NCBI RefSeq assembly: GCF_964340395.1
Contig: NC_135555.1
Location: forward strand, 3,222,501-3,286,500
Reading direction: 5' to 3'
DNA length: 64,000 nucleotides
Source: Glandiceps talaboti
Lineage: Eukaryota > Hemichordata > Enteropneusta > Spengelidae
This document shows positions 23,296-36,469 of this stretch, one piece after another; the stretch's first letter is position 1, and each line of letters starts with the position of its first letter. The notes under the pieces are model-generated. The model was not told where the DNA came from, made no database searches, and saw only the letters and a program-made list of their open reading frames with translations. The position numbers and the translations under genes were made by a program.

Positions 23296-25216
23296 CGACT
23301 TTTGTTAATATTCTAAATTTACATTATTTTCCAAAAAATGATCACGACTTGTTTATCATCATCTTAATCATGTATATCAAAACTAACTTCATAAATTCAA
23401 CACATGGTGCGACAATTGCAGCTCCCTAAAAAAGAATGTTCTGAATTTGTTGTTTTAATTGGCAGAAAAAGCGCCACTGTCTTTATTTGCGACCACATCA
23501 ACAATGTACGTTAATACGAACTTTTATAGGATTAACGATGCTAAGCTACAAGTATAGCACATACTGTACAGTTATGTTGTATTTTATTTCAGTCAGAAAA
23601 TATGGCTTTGCAATTGCACAATTTCATATGAACAACCACGATGGAGGTATTTGAAAACTATAAACTGTGTTCAAATATGCAGCTACGTAAATCGTTAACT
23701 TGTCAAATCGTTTAAGCATTTCTAGATAGAGTAGTGTAGACTTTAACACAGCAAGATGTTACTTTATAACCGTACAGCGATAATAACTGAAGATATGTCG
23801 ATCAATCTTTCACAGTGAAATACAATCATTTATTAGTGACATTTTGGGTGCATCTATGAATAATTATGAAGTAGCTGCCTCGCTCGTAGCAACTCTATAT
23901 ATCAATCATTTTGTAAATACTACCACGTATACATTAGATAATACTGATATAATATGATATCACATTTACTGTGCATGGTCATCATTCCGTACAACGTTAT
24001 TCATTTGTCTTTGGAGTGCTTGACAGTATTTTCATTAACAACATAATTTGCTGACTTTGATTTCATTTTGATGGTATACATTCAGTGTATGATTAAGAAC
24101 GGGTCATTTTTCATGTACGAGTATGCATTCGAAATTGCATGTCGATGCACATGAACTTTTTTTTACCAATCCTCGCAAAGGTATAGGGAATGGTTTTTAC
24201 GACTTCGTCTTTTTACGACTTCAGCGATCAGAACAAGCATGCGTTTATTTAAATCTACTTTAGTTGTAATAGGAATGCATGGCAGAAAAGTTCAGTTGTC
24301 AGAGCATGTCTACTGACTTTGTAATTTTACCTGAATTAACTGAAATGTGAATGAGAGCCGTCAAATCGTAAAACATTATATACGCTTTTATTAGAAGGCC
24401 GTACCTATTGAATGATGATTGTTCTACAATCGCATCCTGACTACTGACCGTTAGCCGGTAAAATGAAAAAGAAACATGAGATAGAATGTAAACCGGTAGG
24501 ATAAATCAGACTTTTAATGAATATCCCAATTCCGGAAATTAAACTAGTGAAAATTAAAGTAACTTAAAGCTACGATGAAACTTTACTATTGCAAACGAGG
24601 TTCAGAGGATACAAACCTTAGTGAAAAGATGAACGAGCGTTAATTAAGTCCCAGTTGATCTATAGTTTTAACATTAGTCTTAAATGTGTAACACGATTAT
24701 TGATCATTGTCCAGAGATAGAACAAACGTAAATTTCAATAGTATGTGATGTACACCTGAAGTGAATCTATCTCCAGTGTACCCAACTCCCAAATCATCTC
24801 ATCCTTGCTCAATTCATCTCACTTCATATGAGTTAACTAAGAACAACACAGACTACAGTATACATTGCTGAAACCAGGCTGAGTAAAGATAAACTCTGCA
24901 AATCAATATCTCAAGTAACTCAACTTAATGAAACGTGGCTGCCATAAAGAGTGGAAAACGTCTGTGCATTAAGTCAGCGCTAAATCAATTTTGCAGCCGA
25001 ACTTAGTTTACATTAGACTTTACTAAATGAACTTCAACTGAAGTCTATAAATAACTAACAAAGCGCTACATATTCCACCATCACATAGTGGAAGGATGTT
25101 GTGCAGTCAGTAATTACGTACATCACTATCAAATATGATTGCATATGGTGGTGAAATATTAGACGATTAAGATAATCGTGAATATGAGAATTTTTATCAT
25201 AACTAATAAATTCCAT

Positions 25217-25435
25217 TTAATCTTTCACCGAGTTTGCTATAAATAACGGCATTGTTGACGTTGCTTGGCGCCTATAACATTTATATACGTTGTTTAGAAA
25301 TTTACCATCATAACGCTTTATTCTCCTGTCCACTAGTGAAATAATAGATTCAATGGCCGTAAACAGAATCATCCAGCACAATATGAACATAAACCAAACT
25401 CTTACGGTGGGGTTATCAGACACATCACAAATCAT
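25217..25435 (-). CDS. Possible last exon with one membrane segment
   Basis: A frame bounded by TGTTAG at its start reads MICDVSDNPTVRVW, then a hydrophobic helix FMFILCWMILFTAIESIISL, then a basic tail and TAA. Phase 0 at its start matches the AAG|GTAAGT donor at 25887 in one frame of the upstream region (26096-25887), so the two may be joined exons. Neither was recognised as a known family. Confidence 0.28.
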   Translation of the reverse strand: MICDVSDNPTVRVWFMFILCWMILFTAIESIISLVDRRIKRYDGKFLNNVYKCYRRQATSTMPLFIANSVKD

Positions 25436-25886
25436 ATTCTAACAGGCTAGTTTCCCCGTAACAAGGATTTCCTTCGTTGCTTGCAAAATTAACCATTGGA
25501 AAAGGGAAATGGGAGATTATGCATTTTCGACCGCTTTTTGTGTACCTATGTCTGTTTTTTCTTTTTATGTAGAAAAATGGGAATAGACACTCATTTTTTA
25601 AGCATACATTGTAAAGGCTATCAATATGTTTTAAATCATGTACATGTAACAGCTGGAAATAATATAAAGTAATTCTTAAAATATCTGTTACATATCATTT
25701 ATAGACTTGACGAACAATGCCTTTAAATGCAACATATTTCTTACCTTGTATCTTCACTTTAAAAATAACTTACTAACTTATTTGCCCTTTGAAACCACAA
25801 ACTTGCGTTGTATCTTACTGCTAATACGAATGATTTAATTTCAGGAGACATTGAACATATCGTAACAGAAAACGTTTTACACTTAC

Positions 25887-25956
25887 CTTCTGCACGAACC
25901 GAGATGTGGCTCGACCAAATATACAGACATAAATATGCCATGTGTAAAATGTCCAT
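25887..25956 (-). CDS. Possible leader exon with strong donor
   Basis: ATG at 25956 gives MDILHMAYLCLYIWSSHISV followed by RAE, a plausible signal peptide, ending GAAG|GTAAGTG in phase 1 like the receptor leader exons. A second frame through the same donor is open back to 26096 in phase 0. Only one of the two readings can be right. No receptor ligand-binding exon was found downstream, so this is not shown to be a third paralogue. Confidence 0.28.
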
Positions 25957-26671
25957 GTTTTAGAAGTCAGACGAGTTGATGAACGTATTACCACTGTCCA
26001 GTCATTGAAGTAAAGCGATAATTTTGTGGCTTGCAATACATTAACACTGAGAGTGTAGGTGTGTAAACCTGCCTTTTCCGATCGACTTATGATCAAAAGC
26101 GTGCAAAATCATGTGTATGCTCTCGCATACGTATGTTATCAAATAAATACCTCTTGTTTAAACTCGCCAAAATACTAAGACTGTATATAGCAGTCATGAA
26201 TATGTAAAATATGTAGATTAGTAGATATTTATTTGACGCCCTGGTGATTCGTTGTAGCCTCTAACAATGTATTTGATGAATATTGCTCTCTAGTATTCCT
26301 ACTCATTCAACCAATGGGATGACGTATTTGGATACTCTGTGAACGCGGATGTTGTTGACCAGTATGAAATAAAACACTGTTATTCTGAAGTTAATTTACA
26401 ATTTGTAATTGGACATGTTTCACGTTATGGTGTGTTCAAGTGTCGGTCAAACATATACATAGATTATACAGAACAATTAGTGGTCATGAATAGATGTATA
26501 CAGAAGAGACAGTGCGTTAGTGGTGAGAGATTACATTGACAAATGTACAGATTGTCTTTGTATATGGTGTACTAGTATATCGTAGTTCTAAACAAAATGC
26601 CTGTGCATATGGTTTGTCTTCATTTATATAGTTCTGCACAAGATGCCTCTCATGTGATATATATATTAAAT

Positions 26672-26675
<4 letters not shown>

Positions 26676-26762
<87 letters not shown>
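26676..26762. repeat. (GA)n microsatellite ending in poly(G)
   Basis: About 39 GA units followed by a run of about 9 G. Confidence 0.95.
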
Positions 26763-26869
26763 TAGTCGATAGATAGAGACGGTAAGATATTTTGTAATTG
26801 CACTCGGTAAACGACTGCTTCTGGTGTTGAAATTGGTTCAAATCATGAACAAAACATTTTGTGGTCACC

Positions 26870-29800
26870 TTTCAGACCACCCCATTTTTGCCGTGCCCCC
26901 ATATTTTCTCTTCAGGCCCACTCTGCCATAAATCCTGCTCTTTCTTTTATCTGAGGGGTTTGCAAATGGTAACAAAACTAACGAGCAATCTGATCCAGTT
27001 GTTACTGAGCTTTAGATCTTCATGTGCAAGCTTGAATTCTAAATTTGTAAATCCTTTCAGAGTTGGTTTTTTAAGTTTGATTTACTTGTATGGTATGTCA
27101 GCAGAGGAGAAATAATTTTGTTTCAATAGATTTAAAATACAATCATTCACATAAATCAAATCATATCAAGTCTTGGTTTGACGTTTTGGCGTTGTCGATT
27201 GTTCCTTCGAAGATTGATGCAGAAAGATTAAGTCGAAACATATTAAGATGAAGTTAAAGTGTGAAAACCTTGCTGAAGAAATATTGTTGACTTCAATCTA
27301 GTTAATTAGAAACAGGAAACATAAATTGAAAATGTAATGTATATACTCAACGCTTTCAGCCTTTCTGTATTGATAGATCACAAACATGTCTGTCAGTTAG
27401 TATTAGATTAGTTCTTCTGAGTAACATAACTGCAAATAGTGATAACAGCAAGTATAAATGCATAAGACATATAAAACAAAAACAGGAGTTGTGGCAATAA
27501 GATGACTTGTGTAAATGTCCAGAAAATACAAATAGAGATAAGAAATGAAACATAGTCAGTAAGTTAAATGTCCTAGAGAGTAACTGCAAATAAAGCAGTA
27601 TTTCAAAAGTTTTCCACTGAGACAGTTATTGCATCGACCTTTTGACCGTACGCCATCTTTAATCTCAGAAAATGTGGCCAAATAACTCCCCTTCTAATGC
27701 CATTTTATTTTTTCAAATGGACGCAGGTAGTCAGAAACATAACCAATTTCTCTAAATTCTGTACTTAGCTTAATTTTTGCTATTTGCGGTATCTCAAATA
27801 ACATATAGCCATCCATAAAATCACTGATTCTGAAGTTCTTTTCAGCCAATCAGGCACGAGATAAATTGTATGCAAATCACGCACAGGTAGAGCTAATTCG
27901 ATCGATCATGTCTATTTCGGGACTGGTATAGAATGTTTACGTGAATCGAAGTCACTGAACAAGAACGAACTAAAGCCAAAGACATATAATGTAATGTAAT
28001 GATTTTAAAAATGTAAAACAGACATTTAAATAACATATTTCCCGACTTGATATCAGACTACTAAATCTTAGCTTGCAAAATGTTGAAAAATGAAGTAGAA
28101 ATGAAATGGTTACTGTTTGACATTCATTTCTCATTTCTTCCTTTGCAAATCCATATAAACGAGTCTATTATATCTTGACCTCATATCCACGATTCGAAGG
28201 TTTTGCAAGCACATTGCAGTCAACATCTGTTGCACTGAATGGGGCAAATAGCAGTTTTCCATAAACGTACAATAGCTCTGAAAGTTGCAGCTGCTCGGCT
28301 ACCATACATGTCATGTGCGTACAAATTAGACAGCGAAAATCAATATTTTAAATTCATGGATTTTGAACTGATAAGGTTTAACATGTGATTGAAATTTAAG
28401 GCTCAAGTTAGGCATCACGGCCAATGTGCCATCAACTCACAAATCAGTGTTAATTTAAATATTTTAATACCAATCAAGACAAACTTCACTGATAATGACA
28501 GCAAGGATCAGGTTTAGCCCGCTAATTGCATAAAGCAAGGCAACATAAACACAACACAACGTATGTAAAGAATGAGAATGATTCGAATACATATGAGGAA
28601 GAGTTTTCAGGACAACATAACAAAGGAACAGTAGTCTATTTTCAAATGGCTTTATTTGTATATATTTAATGAACGTGTTTATTTCTCTGACGAGATTAAA
28701 AATGATATAATACGCCAACTTATTTCAACATGATCGCAAAATCAAATAATGAATCTACCTGTCTGGGATATCATGGTGCCATACTATCATAAAAATTGTG
28801 ATTTCATTCTGTTGATACTTGCCATAGTAACATATGATAACATAGCTTCGGAAATCTGAAAGTGATACTTTAAATATAGCTACAATTTTTAATCTCTGCA
28901 AATTATGAATACGCATACACATCATCAAAATCATATCCTTCGGACAATGCGTACATACAGCGTATTATTAAATTTTCCATTGTTATCTCAAGGCACGTCC
29001 TTCTGGAAGCAAAACCTTAGTACAGTAATCCTGGATGTCATGTCATGTTGATTAATTTTACTTAGATGATGTATAAGCCTTATTGTGTAAAGGTTGTAGC
29101 GTACTATGATAGGTCCAATATATCATCAACCACTTAAAAACGACAAAGAGATTTGCGCCATTTACTTAGATAAATGTTGTATTGATTTATTACGTTTAAG
29201 TTGCACTTTGATGACAGTATGATAGGTTATAAATTTGGCCGTCAGTTTTCATTGCTGCATGCAACACCTACTCATTTAAAACAGTCCTTACATGACGACT
29301 TTCGGTAATCCGTTGAATTGCAAGGGTTTAATGCAATCTGAATTTCAGGAGACACAAAGCAATATGGTTAAGAATAAGCTGAATATCAAACTGAACATCA
29401 GAAAATGTTCACAGCAAGTCTTCGAAGTCATTATTAGTCACAGCAGGGTAGAGGATCGAGTAAACGTTTTATTTTGCGTGATTTTAGGCAAGTAAACTCA
29501 TTTCCTACCTCCTTCAAATCAATTTTATGATTTGCTAGGAGCAATCGATTGCACAATTCTGTAGCATCTTCGTAGAAACTCAACCACACATTGTTTGAGT
29601 TAGAATGTACACGTACGTGATATTTGACTTGCTTGTCGCCTTCGTGTCCTTTCTGTTTGATAATAATTAATTCAAAAGATAAAAAGAATAAACGTGACTG
29701 AATGAGCGTGTTTGTACTTGATAATACGTCGCCGGCTTTCGAATTTTATATTTACTTTATTATACATCTTTGGTAGCTCAGTAATATTCCCTAAACCCAC

Positions 29801-32800
29801 CCTCCTTGTACTGTACTAGTATCATGCACCGAATAAGGAAATGTAGGAAAATAATCACCAATTTTTGCGTTCAACATCTATTGCTTTAAATAGTCGTAGG
29901 GATATTACATATGCAAAATCTTTCTCTTCGGTTCATAACATCATCACATTCCAATCTAATAAAGTACAGAAAGGTTTCCTGAAACATTTATACGTTAACT
30001 TTGAAAACTCTCAGACTGTCAAATATTTTGTCATTCGGTGTATTATTGCATACGTTCAATATCACAATCAGTATCTTATGACATCTATAATGGCTAGTAG
30101 AAGATTTGTTTGCCTGGAGGGATATGCATTATGAGTTGGCACTTCGAAGCTGGTTTTCTTCAACAGCACACATTTAGCGAGGTCTTTCGTATGAGTATTT
30201 TAGTGATGTGCCAGACATTCTTACAAAGACATGACAATAACTAAGACATCACTTTATCGAATTCTTGTCTGGCTCAAAAGAGATTGTGGATAATCGCTTA
30301 CAGTCTCGATCTTGTTATAGTCTAACGAGCTATTTCATTTCCCAATAGTCCTTTCCGGTTGGTTTGAACTACTGTGTTCTACCATTATGGGCTATAGTGC
30401 AGCAGCTCAAAATAACAGACATCCGAGTTTGTCTGATCCTCGTCTGATTCCAAACAAGTCCCTGATAATTACGCGATAGCATCGTACGCGTTCCTTACTC
30501 TAACGAGGTTTTTCTTTTATCCAGGGTTGTTTTCGGGAAATCACCAAGAGGGAAAACTAAGCTTCATTTGACGCAACAGGGCAATTTGTCATGACAGGGT
30601 CGTGAAAAGACCATTAATACGACTCCGTGTTGTAATCACGGTTTTCACAGAAGCGTGAAGCATTTAGTTCTATCTATTCAGAACTGGTTTTGAGTCCTAT
30701 GAAACGTATAGGATGAAAACATCAATGGCGGCACGTTTTCGAAAATTACACCATTTTCAGAAAATTCATACAAATGAGTTGAACACTGACTTAAATTAAT
30801 TTGCTGATCAAAAAATACAAAAAGATGACGACACGGTGTATTCAGACGAAACACTATCGGCTGTTTTGATGTTAACTTTCCTTTCTAAAATTCGAAATCT
30901 ATAAAATTATTCCTCGAAGATGTTTCATTAATAATTTGCTTGGTTATAAAGCAACATATATGGAACACATCATACTATAATACACATCAGCACATAATAC
31001 TTAAATTTGTACCTAGCTAGAATGGGAAATGTTTTATCAGTACCCGATTGACATGTTTGTCCTAGAGTGGGAAATGTTTATCAGTACCCGATTGCATGTT
31101 TGTCCCATGCATGTCACAATTTTGTCAAGCAGGTGTTCGAGTTACTTTTTATTGCAACTATTTATTGTTACCGCAGGTGTAAATGTTTTGTATATGTGTG
31201 GATTGGGCTGCGGACACGATACCTAAAACATTATTATTACAATTCTGATATCGATGAAACTTGATAATACTTACTTAATATTTTTTTTATGGGAATCACA
31301 AGAACTGATTACATTTTAATAACATCCTATATGTAGTGATTAGTTATTTGCATAAAGAATGATTTTTTGTTTGTAGGCTATATCTTAAGAAAGTAAGCTT
31401 CAAATTTCATATAATGTAATATATGCATTGTTGACGCAAATTAGTTATTTGTATAAATACTGACGTTTACCAATTGGACGTCACATCATGTAATATTGGA
31501 ATTTAACTAACATGGAGTACATATTGAAGAAAATGAAACATGTCGTACAAATATAATTGGTGTGCCATGCATATGTCAAACGTATTTGCATAATTTAGTG
31601 ATATTTACAAATTTGAGGATATATTTCATGATTGGTAACTTCAAATTTCATCACACCTGGTGTATACATTAGATATGTTGACGATATCGTGACACATATG
31701 TCCTTTACATATGATGGGCAGGACTTGTTTATGACTAGCTAATTTACATATACTGGCATTTACTGGTTAATCATTAATGGTACACCTTAGAATTTAATTA
31801 AACTTTGTTGAAATATTTATGATGGTATGGAACATATTGTTGATTGGTATGATTAGTGTAAAGTGAATAGTACATGATTACTATGAATGCTTAATCATAT
31901 TATTTATTAAGGTATACGTATCGTATATATTGTTGCTCAGAAATTCTTCCACCGAATGATATACTTAATATCCTTGAATAGAAATTGCAGGGATAATGCC
32001 ATTTCACATATGACGAGGTCGGCATATCATACCATGAATATAATACGAGTGGCATAATTTTCTTTGGATCTTCAATTCTATATTCATTGTGAGAGATATG
32101 CTGTCAGGTATATGAAGAGAAGAAAGTGTGTTAATTCATTCCTTCATACTTCAGTGCACTTTGCAATTTCATGTGCACGCCATGCATGAAGGAACAACAA
32201 TCAAAAGTCTTATGGAAGGCATTCAGTTTATAAATGGTACCTACATACAGATGTGTAAGTTCCATCATTACTCAATATTATTGACTGATGATGACAATGC
32301 TAGTTACATTTTGACGACTTGTTGTTCATTATTACCTGCCACCCAAACCCTTTATTAGACAGAGTTAACCATGTGAATACTCTTTGGGATATTCATATCG
32401 AGCAGTTTTAATAGTAAGTAATTTGTTCACTAATGATGAAAAGTCCCCAAGTCCCATGAGTTGCTTTTGTTGTACAAGTAAATTAACCTACAGTTTGCAC
32501 ACAAGATGGCAGATGCATCGTACATTGTTATTAGAAGTTTGTATTTACTAGTGAAATTAGGTCTAAGGGTTCTAGAAAGGATTGTTAAATCAAGTGATGA
32601 AATTTGTAAATGTTTGCCTTTTTTACAAACTGGTATGTGAAATTCATGAAGTAAGAGCTTGCTACTTGATTCTCTTGTCTAGTCAGCCTATCCACTGGAG
32701 ATATGCACTAGCATACTATATCTGTAGGGTAAACTGCCTCATTTGATGTTCTCTCATAGTCCACAGTGGCTCAAATCAACAGTATTGGCACGGAAACCAA

Positions 32801-32920
32801 TTTTACCGGAAATAATGAAGAGCTGTCGGTTTATGTGATAAAGCTACACCACTGTGACAAAACCTGACGACTACTTGATGGCTATTACAGATTTAATTCC
32901 TGCAAACCCTGTGGTCATTT
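26870..32920. other. Gene-free as far as can be seen
   Basis: AT-rich. A minus-strand frame ending at 28464 follows a good acceptor-like TTTTTAATCTCGTCAG and is hydrophobic, but has no partner exon. A 38-40-bp tandem duplication lies at 31023-31105. Confidence 0.4.
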
Positions 32921-32955
32921 AACGAGAGTTAATACTTGTCTTGTTTCACCACCTG

Positions 32956-33183
32956 ATGTCCTTTATTTCTGTACATTTCATACAGTTCATCGCAAACTAA
33001 TATTGACAAGGTTATATTATATCGTGATAGATCAATACTGTTTTTAACACAGTTGAACACCATTCTTGAACCATTTTGATATATTTTAGTAATGTCCAAT
33101 TCCAGTTTCCCAGGTGTGAAAATATTACCCCTCTCACGCTTGACAGCTTCAAAATTTGTCACATTCGTGATTGTCCCGCAGGC
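32956..33183 (-). CDS. Unidentified ectodomain-like exon
   Basis: A frame starting after ATACTAG reads ACGTITNVTNFEAVKRERGN, continues FTPGKLELDITKIYQNGSRM and VFNCVKNSIDLSRYNITLSI, and reaches KGHQ before a CAG|GTGGTG donor-like site. It has three cysteines and sequons (NVT, NGS, NIT), as in an extracellular domain of a surface protein. Neighbouring exons were not found and the family is not recognised. Confidence 0.3.
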
Positions 33184-33301
33184 CTAGTATTCTGCAACAT
33201 TGTCATTTCACACCCAAGTAGATGAGTTGAAACACTGTGAATACTAATTTGGCTTAGCAAAAGTCTTCGATATTTGGTTATTGTGTAATATGTATATATT
33301 C

Positions 33302-33402
33302 TTAATTTACCTGGATGAAATATTTTGAATTCATAAATTTATTTTTGAATATTTATATTAATATGTTAATTTATCTGAATGAAATATATTGAATTCATAA
33401 AT
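33302..33402 (+). repeat. 37-bp direct duplication
   Basis: Two copies of a unit ending TTGAATTCATAAAT, 64 bp apart, differing at three positions. Confidence 0.85.
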
Positions 33403-33529
33403 GCACATTGTTTGCCTATCTTATAATCCTAAACAGTAGAACAGATATCTGGTTGTATTTCAAAATGGTCGCTTGTTGCAGAAGAAGTTTGCTTTTAAGT
33501 CTAAAATGACACCTTTTTGACACAAAAAA

Positions 33530-34038
33530 ACATACATACATACATACATACATACATACATACATACATACATACATACATACATACATACATACATGCA
33601 CACATACATACATACATACACACACATACACACACACATACATACATACATACATACATACATACATACATACATACATACATACATACATACATACATA
33701 CATACATACATACATACATACATACATACATACAAACAAACACATACATACATACATACATACATACATACATACATACATACATACATACATACATACA
33801 TACATACATACATACAAACAAACACATACATACATACATACATACATACATACATACATACATACATACGTACGTAGGTACGTACATACATACATACATA
33901 CATACGTACATACATACATACATACATACATACATACACACACATACATACATACATACATACATACATACATACATACATACACAGGTACGTACATACA
34001 TACATACATACATACATACGTACATACATACCTAGACA
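33530..34038. repeat. (CATA)n microsatellite array
   Basis: About 500 bp of CATA with CACA, CAAA and CGTA variants. All long frames in it are artefacts of repeat translation. Confidence 0.97.
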
Positions 34039-34039
34039 C

Positions 34040-36340
34040 ACACACTGTCCTTGTTTATTAGGCATGTATTTTGTATCATGCCACGCTCTTGTTGATAACA
34101 ATCATACAGTTAATCTTTGGTGAATTATAAATATATAATAAATATACAAATAATTCAAAAATTCAAATTTTGTTCCGAACACAAAATTGAAAATTATTAC
34201 CTGAACTTTTCAATGTTAATATGTTTGCAACAAACGTTTACTTCCATACAATGCATTGCCAACACAGATGACTTATCATTTGAAGAAAATAGAATAAATT
34301 ATTTGATTTGATTAATATAGCCTAATCACACAGAAAGCTATAAAGCGGCTACTGTAGTATATTTGAGTCTAGAGTGCTATCCTTTCTCTATTTTCACGTA
34401 AGTCCAACTTGTTAGATCAACGTTTACACTGTGTTTAATGCATTAGCAGTGATATCTTTCCCGTACGTACCTACAAATAAATAAATGTACACAACTCCCT
34501 GACTTACATATCAATCCGCGTATAATTGAGAATTTCATCGTTAATTTTAAAATACCTAGATATGTTCTTAATCAAGCCGGAACTATTTTTTTGCAGGTCA
34601 AGGGTCAGATATCTTGACTCTTCAATATATCGTATTTCTGGAAGACATCCTAACAGCTGTCTAACATGTATTATAAATCGATGCCTGTCTCTATATTAAA
34701 CTGTCAGATTCGAATGAAATGATGTATCCACTTCCCGCTGAGTGTTAGATCGAGTGCCGTCCCGCTTTGATTGTTATTGCATAACATGTATCGTCGCTGT
34801 GGTACCTGCTGCGTTACCGTAGACGTCGTAAATAATATCAAGCTCAGGAAATCTTGCCTTGTAGGTACAAATGTTCAATCCAAAGGAGATGATAATCTTC
34901 TCATACATTTAATAAATGTCTTCCTTCATGTAGGCAAGGATAGAGTAATCTCTCGTGTCACAACAGACTATTTTGAATGCGTTTTTTTTCAAAAGATTGA
35001 AGAGTACATTTATATTGTTGCAATGCCGCAGTTACTGTATTGCAAGCATGAATACAACTGAAGAATTAGTTATCAGTATTTAAACTTGAGCTTCAATAAC
35101 AAAAACTAGTAACTTGTCACTGTTTTCAAAAAAATGTATTGTCAGGTGTGTATTTTTGAAAATAGAATGCAGTTATCTAATTAGTTGATCTGTCATGATA
35201 GGATGAAACGGTACACCCTGACAAATAGACCTATTGTATCGGAGATATTAAATAGATGTCATAATCCTGACATGTAATGATACAGTGTCTTTCATGTTCC
35301 TTTGTTTTCTTGAGTGATATGCTAGATAGACTATTAGTTGATCGCATGGAGAATCAAAGCCTGGTGAGAATAGCTGACGTTGAAGCTGTCAATTTTTATA
35401 TTGTGTTACCATACGAATAGTTTCAATCATAGACAATATAGGTTTCCCCTCCAGTGTCTAATATGATTCAACTATGTCTTTCATTGTAAGGGCAAATAAC
35501 GGGAATTAGTTTTGATAAAACCCAGGAATACTGCCACTGATGAAAACATCTTTCTTTCTTCTTTTTTTTTTTTTTTTTTTTTGGGGGGGGGGGGGGCTCA
35601 GTGGCGTTGGAGTTTGGGTCTAGGATTTGAAAACCAAGCACAATCTACTAGTGCATTATTCTGTTTTGCATAGAGAGGAAGCTAAAAGTATACACGTCAA
35701 TATGTGCATGACTTAAGCAAACTCTTTTCATTGGCAGAATAAACTAATATGTGTTTTTCTTAGTCTGTTATTTGTCAGTACTTACCGGAATGTCATATAT
35801 TAGGCGTATCGTTGGAACATATCATTAAAATGGGTATCCAAAATATACACAAGGGCAATAAAGTCCAATACCTCCTTGGATAGACATTTGAGAAAAATGA
35901 CTCAAACATCCGTCAAAATTGCTTTATCCCATTTGACCAGCTTCGAAAACTTGTATTTCCATCCATACTCTTGATTTCGTCTCGAGATGCATGTGGATAT
36001 CCGGGGCTGTGTTGAGTATACTATGTGCATTATTGGTATGCCTTACGTGTTGTAGTAGGAAATGATTGTCTATAAATTCATCCTGTATTAGGTTCCTGAT
36101 TATGTAGTATTAATCGCGGACGATTGGCGTGTTAACCGGATTAAAGCATTGCTTTGTGCATCACTGAGCATGTCATTTGAAAGTGGTGATGATTTCCAAT
36201 CCCAAATGGCCTTGGAGAAACAAAGTGTTGCTATTTATAGTTATCTTTAATAGCAAGTGGTATATTTTCGTTTCAGTGGAACGGGATGGTTGGGTTGCAC
36301 ATGTTGGTCTTGACTTAAATACTAGGAGCGTTATCAATTC
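34040..36340. other. No gene seen
   Basis: AT-rich. A poly(T)/poly(G) block lies at 35562-35597. A 96-codon plus-strand frame at 34771 has no splice or domain support. Confidence 0.5.
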
Positions 36341-36345
36341 ATTCG

Positions 36346-36464
36346 TGACCGTCACAGTCTGTAAGGTACATCGTGACGGGGCGCCCTCAAACATCGGCCA
36401 ACCCCTAGAGAGGAGGCCGGTGAGGGCGAAACGTCACGACGTATCTTACAGCAATTGACGGTCA
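36346..36464. repeat. GC-rich imperfect foldback
   Basis: Outer arms TGACCGTCA (36346) and TGACGGTCA (36456). Inner arms GTAAGGTACATCGTGACG and CGTCACGACGTATCTTAC, then GCCCTC/GAGGGC and GGCC/GGCC. The 119-nt block is far more GC-rich than its flanks and can fold into one long stem with small internal loops. Confidence 0.75.
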
Positions 36465-36469
36465 TTGAT

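Noticed and set aside
33416-34101. Frames over 200 codons of Met-Tyr-Val-Cys repeats
   Set aside because: Pure CATA array read in alternative frames. Not a gene.
36400-36450. Hammerhead ribozyme suggested by CGAAACGTC
   Set aside because: The GAAAC-GTC half is present but no CUGANGA strand or three-way junction can be drawn. The block folds as a single stem.
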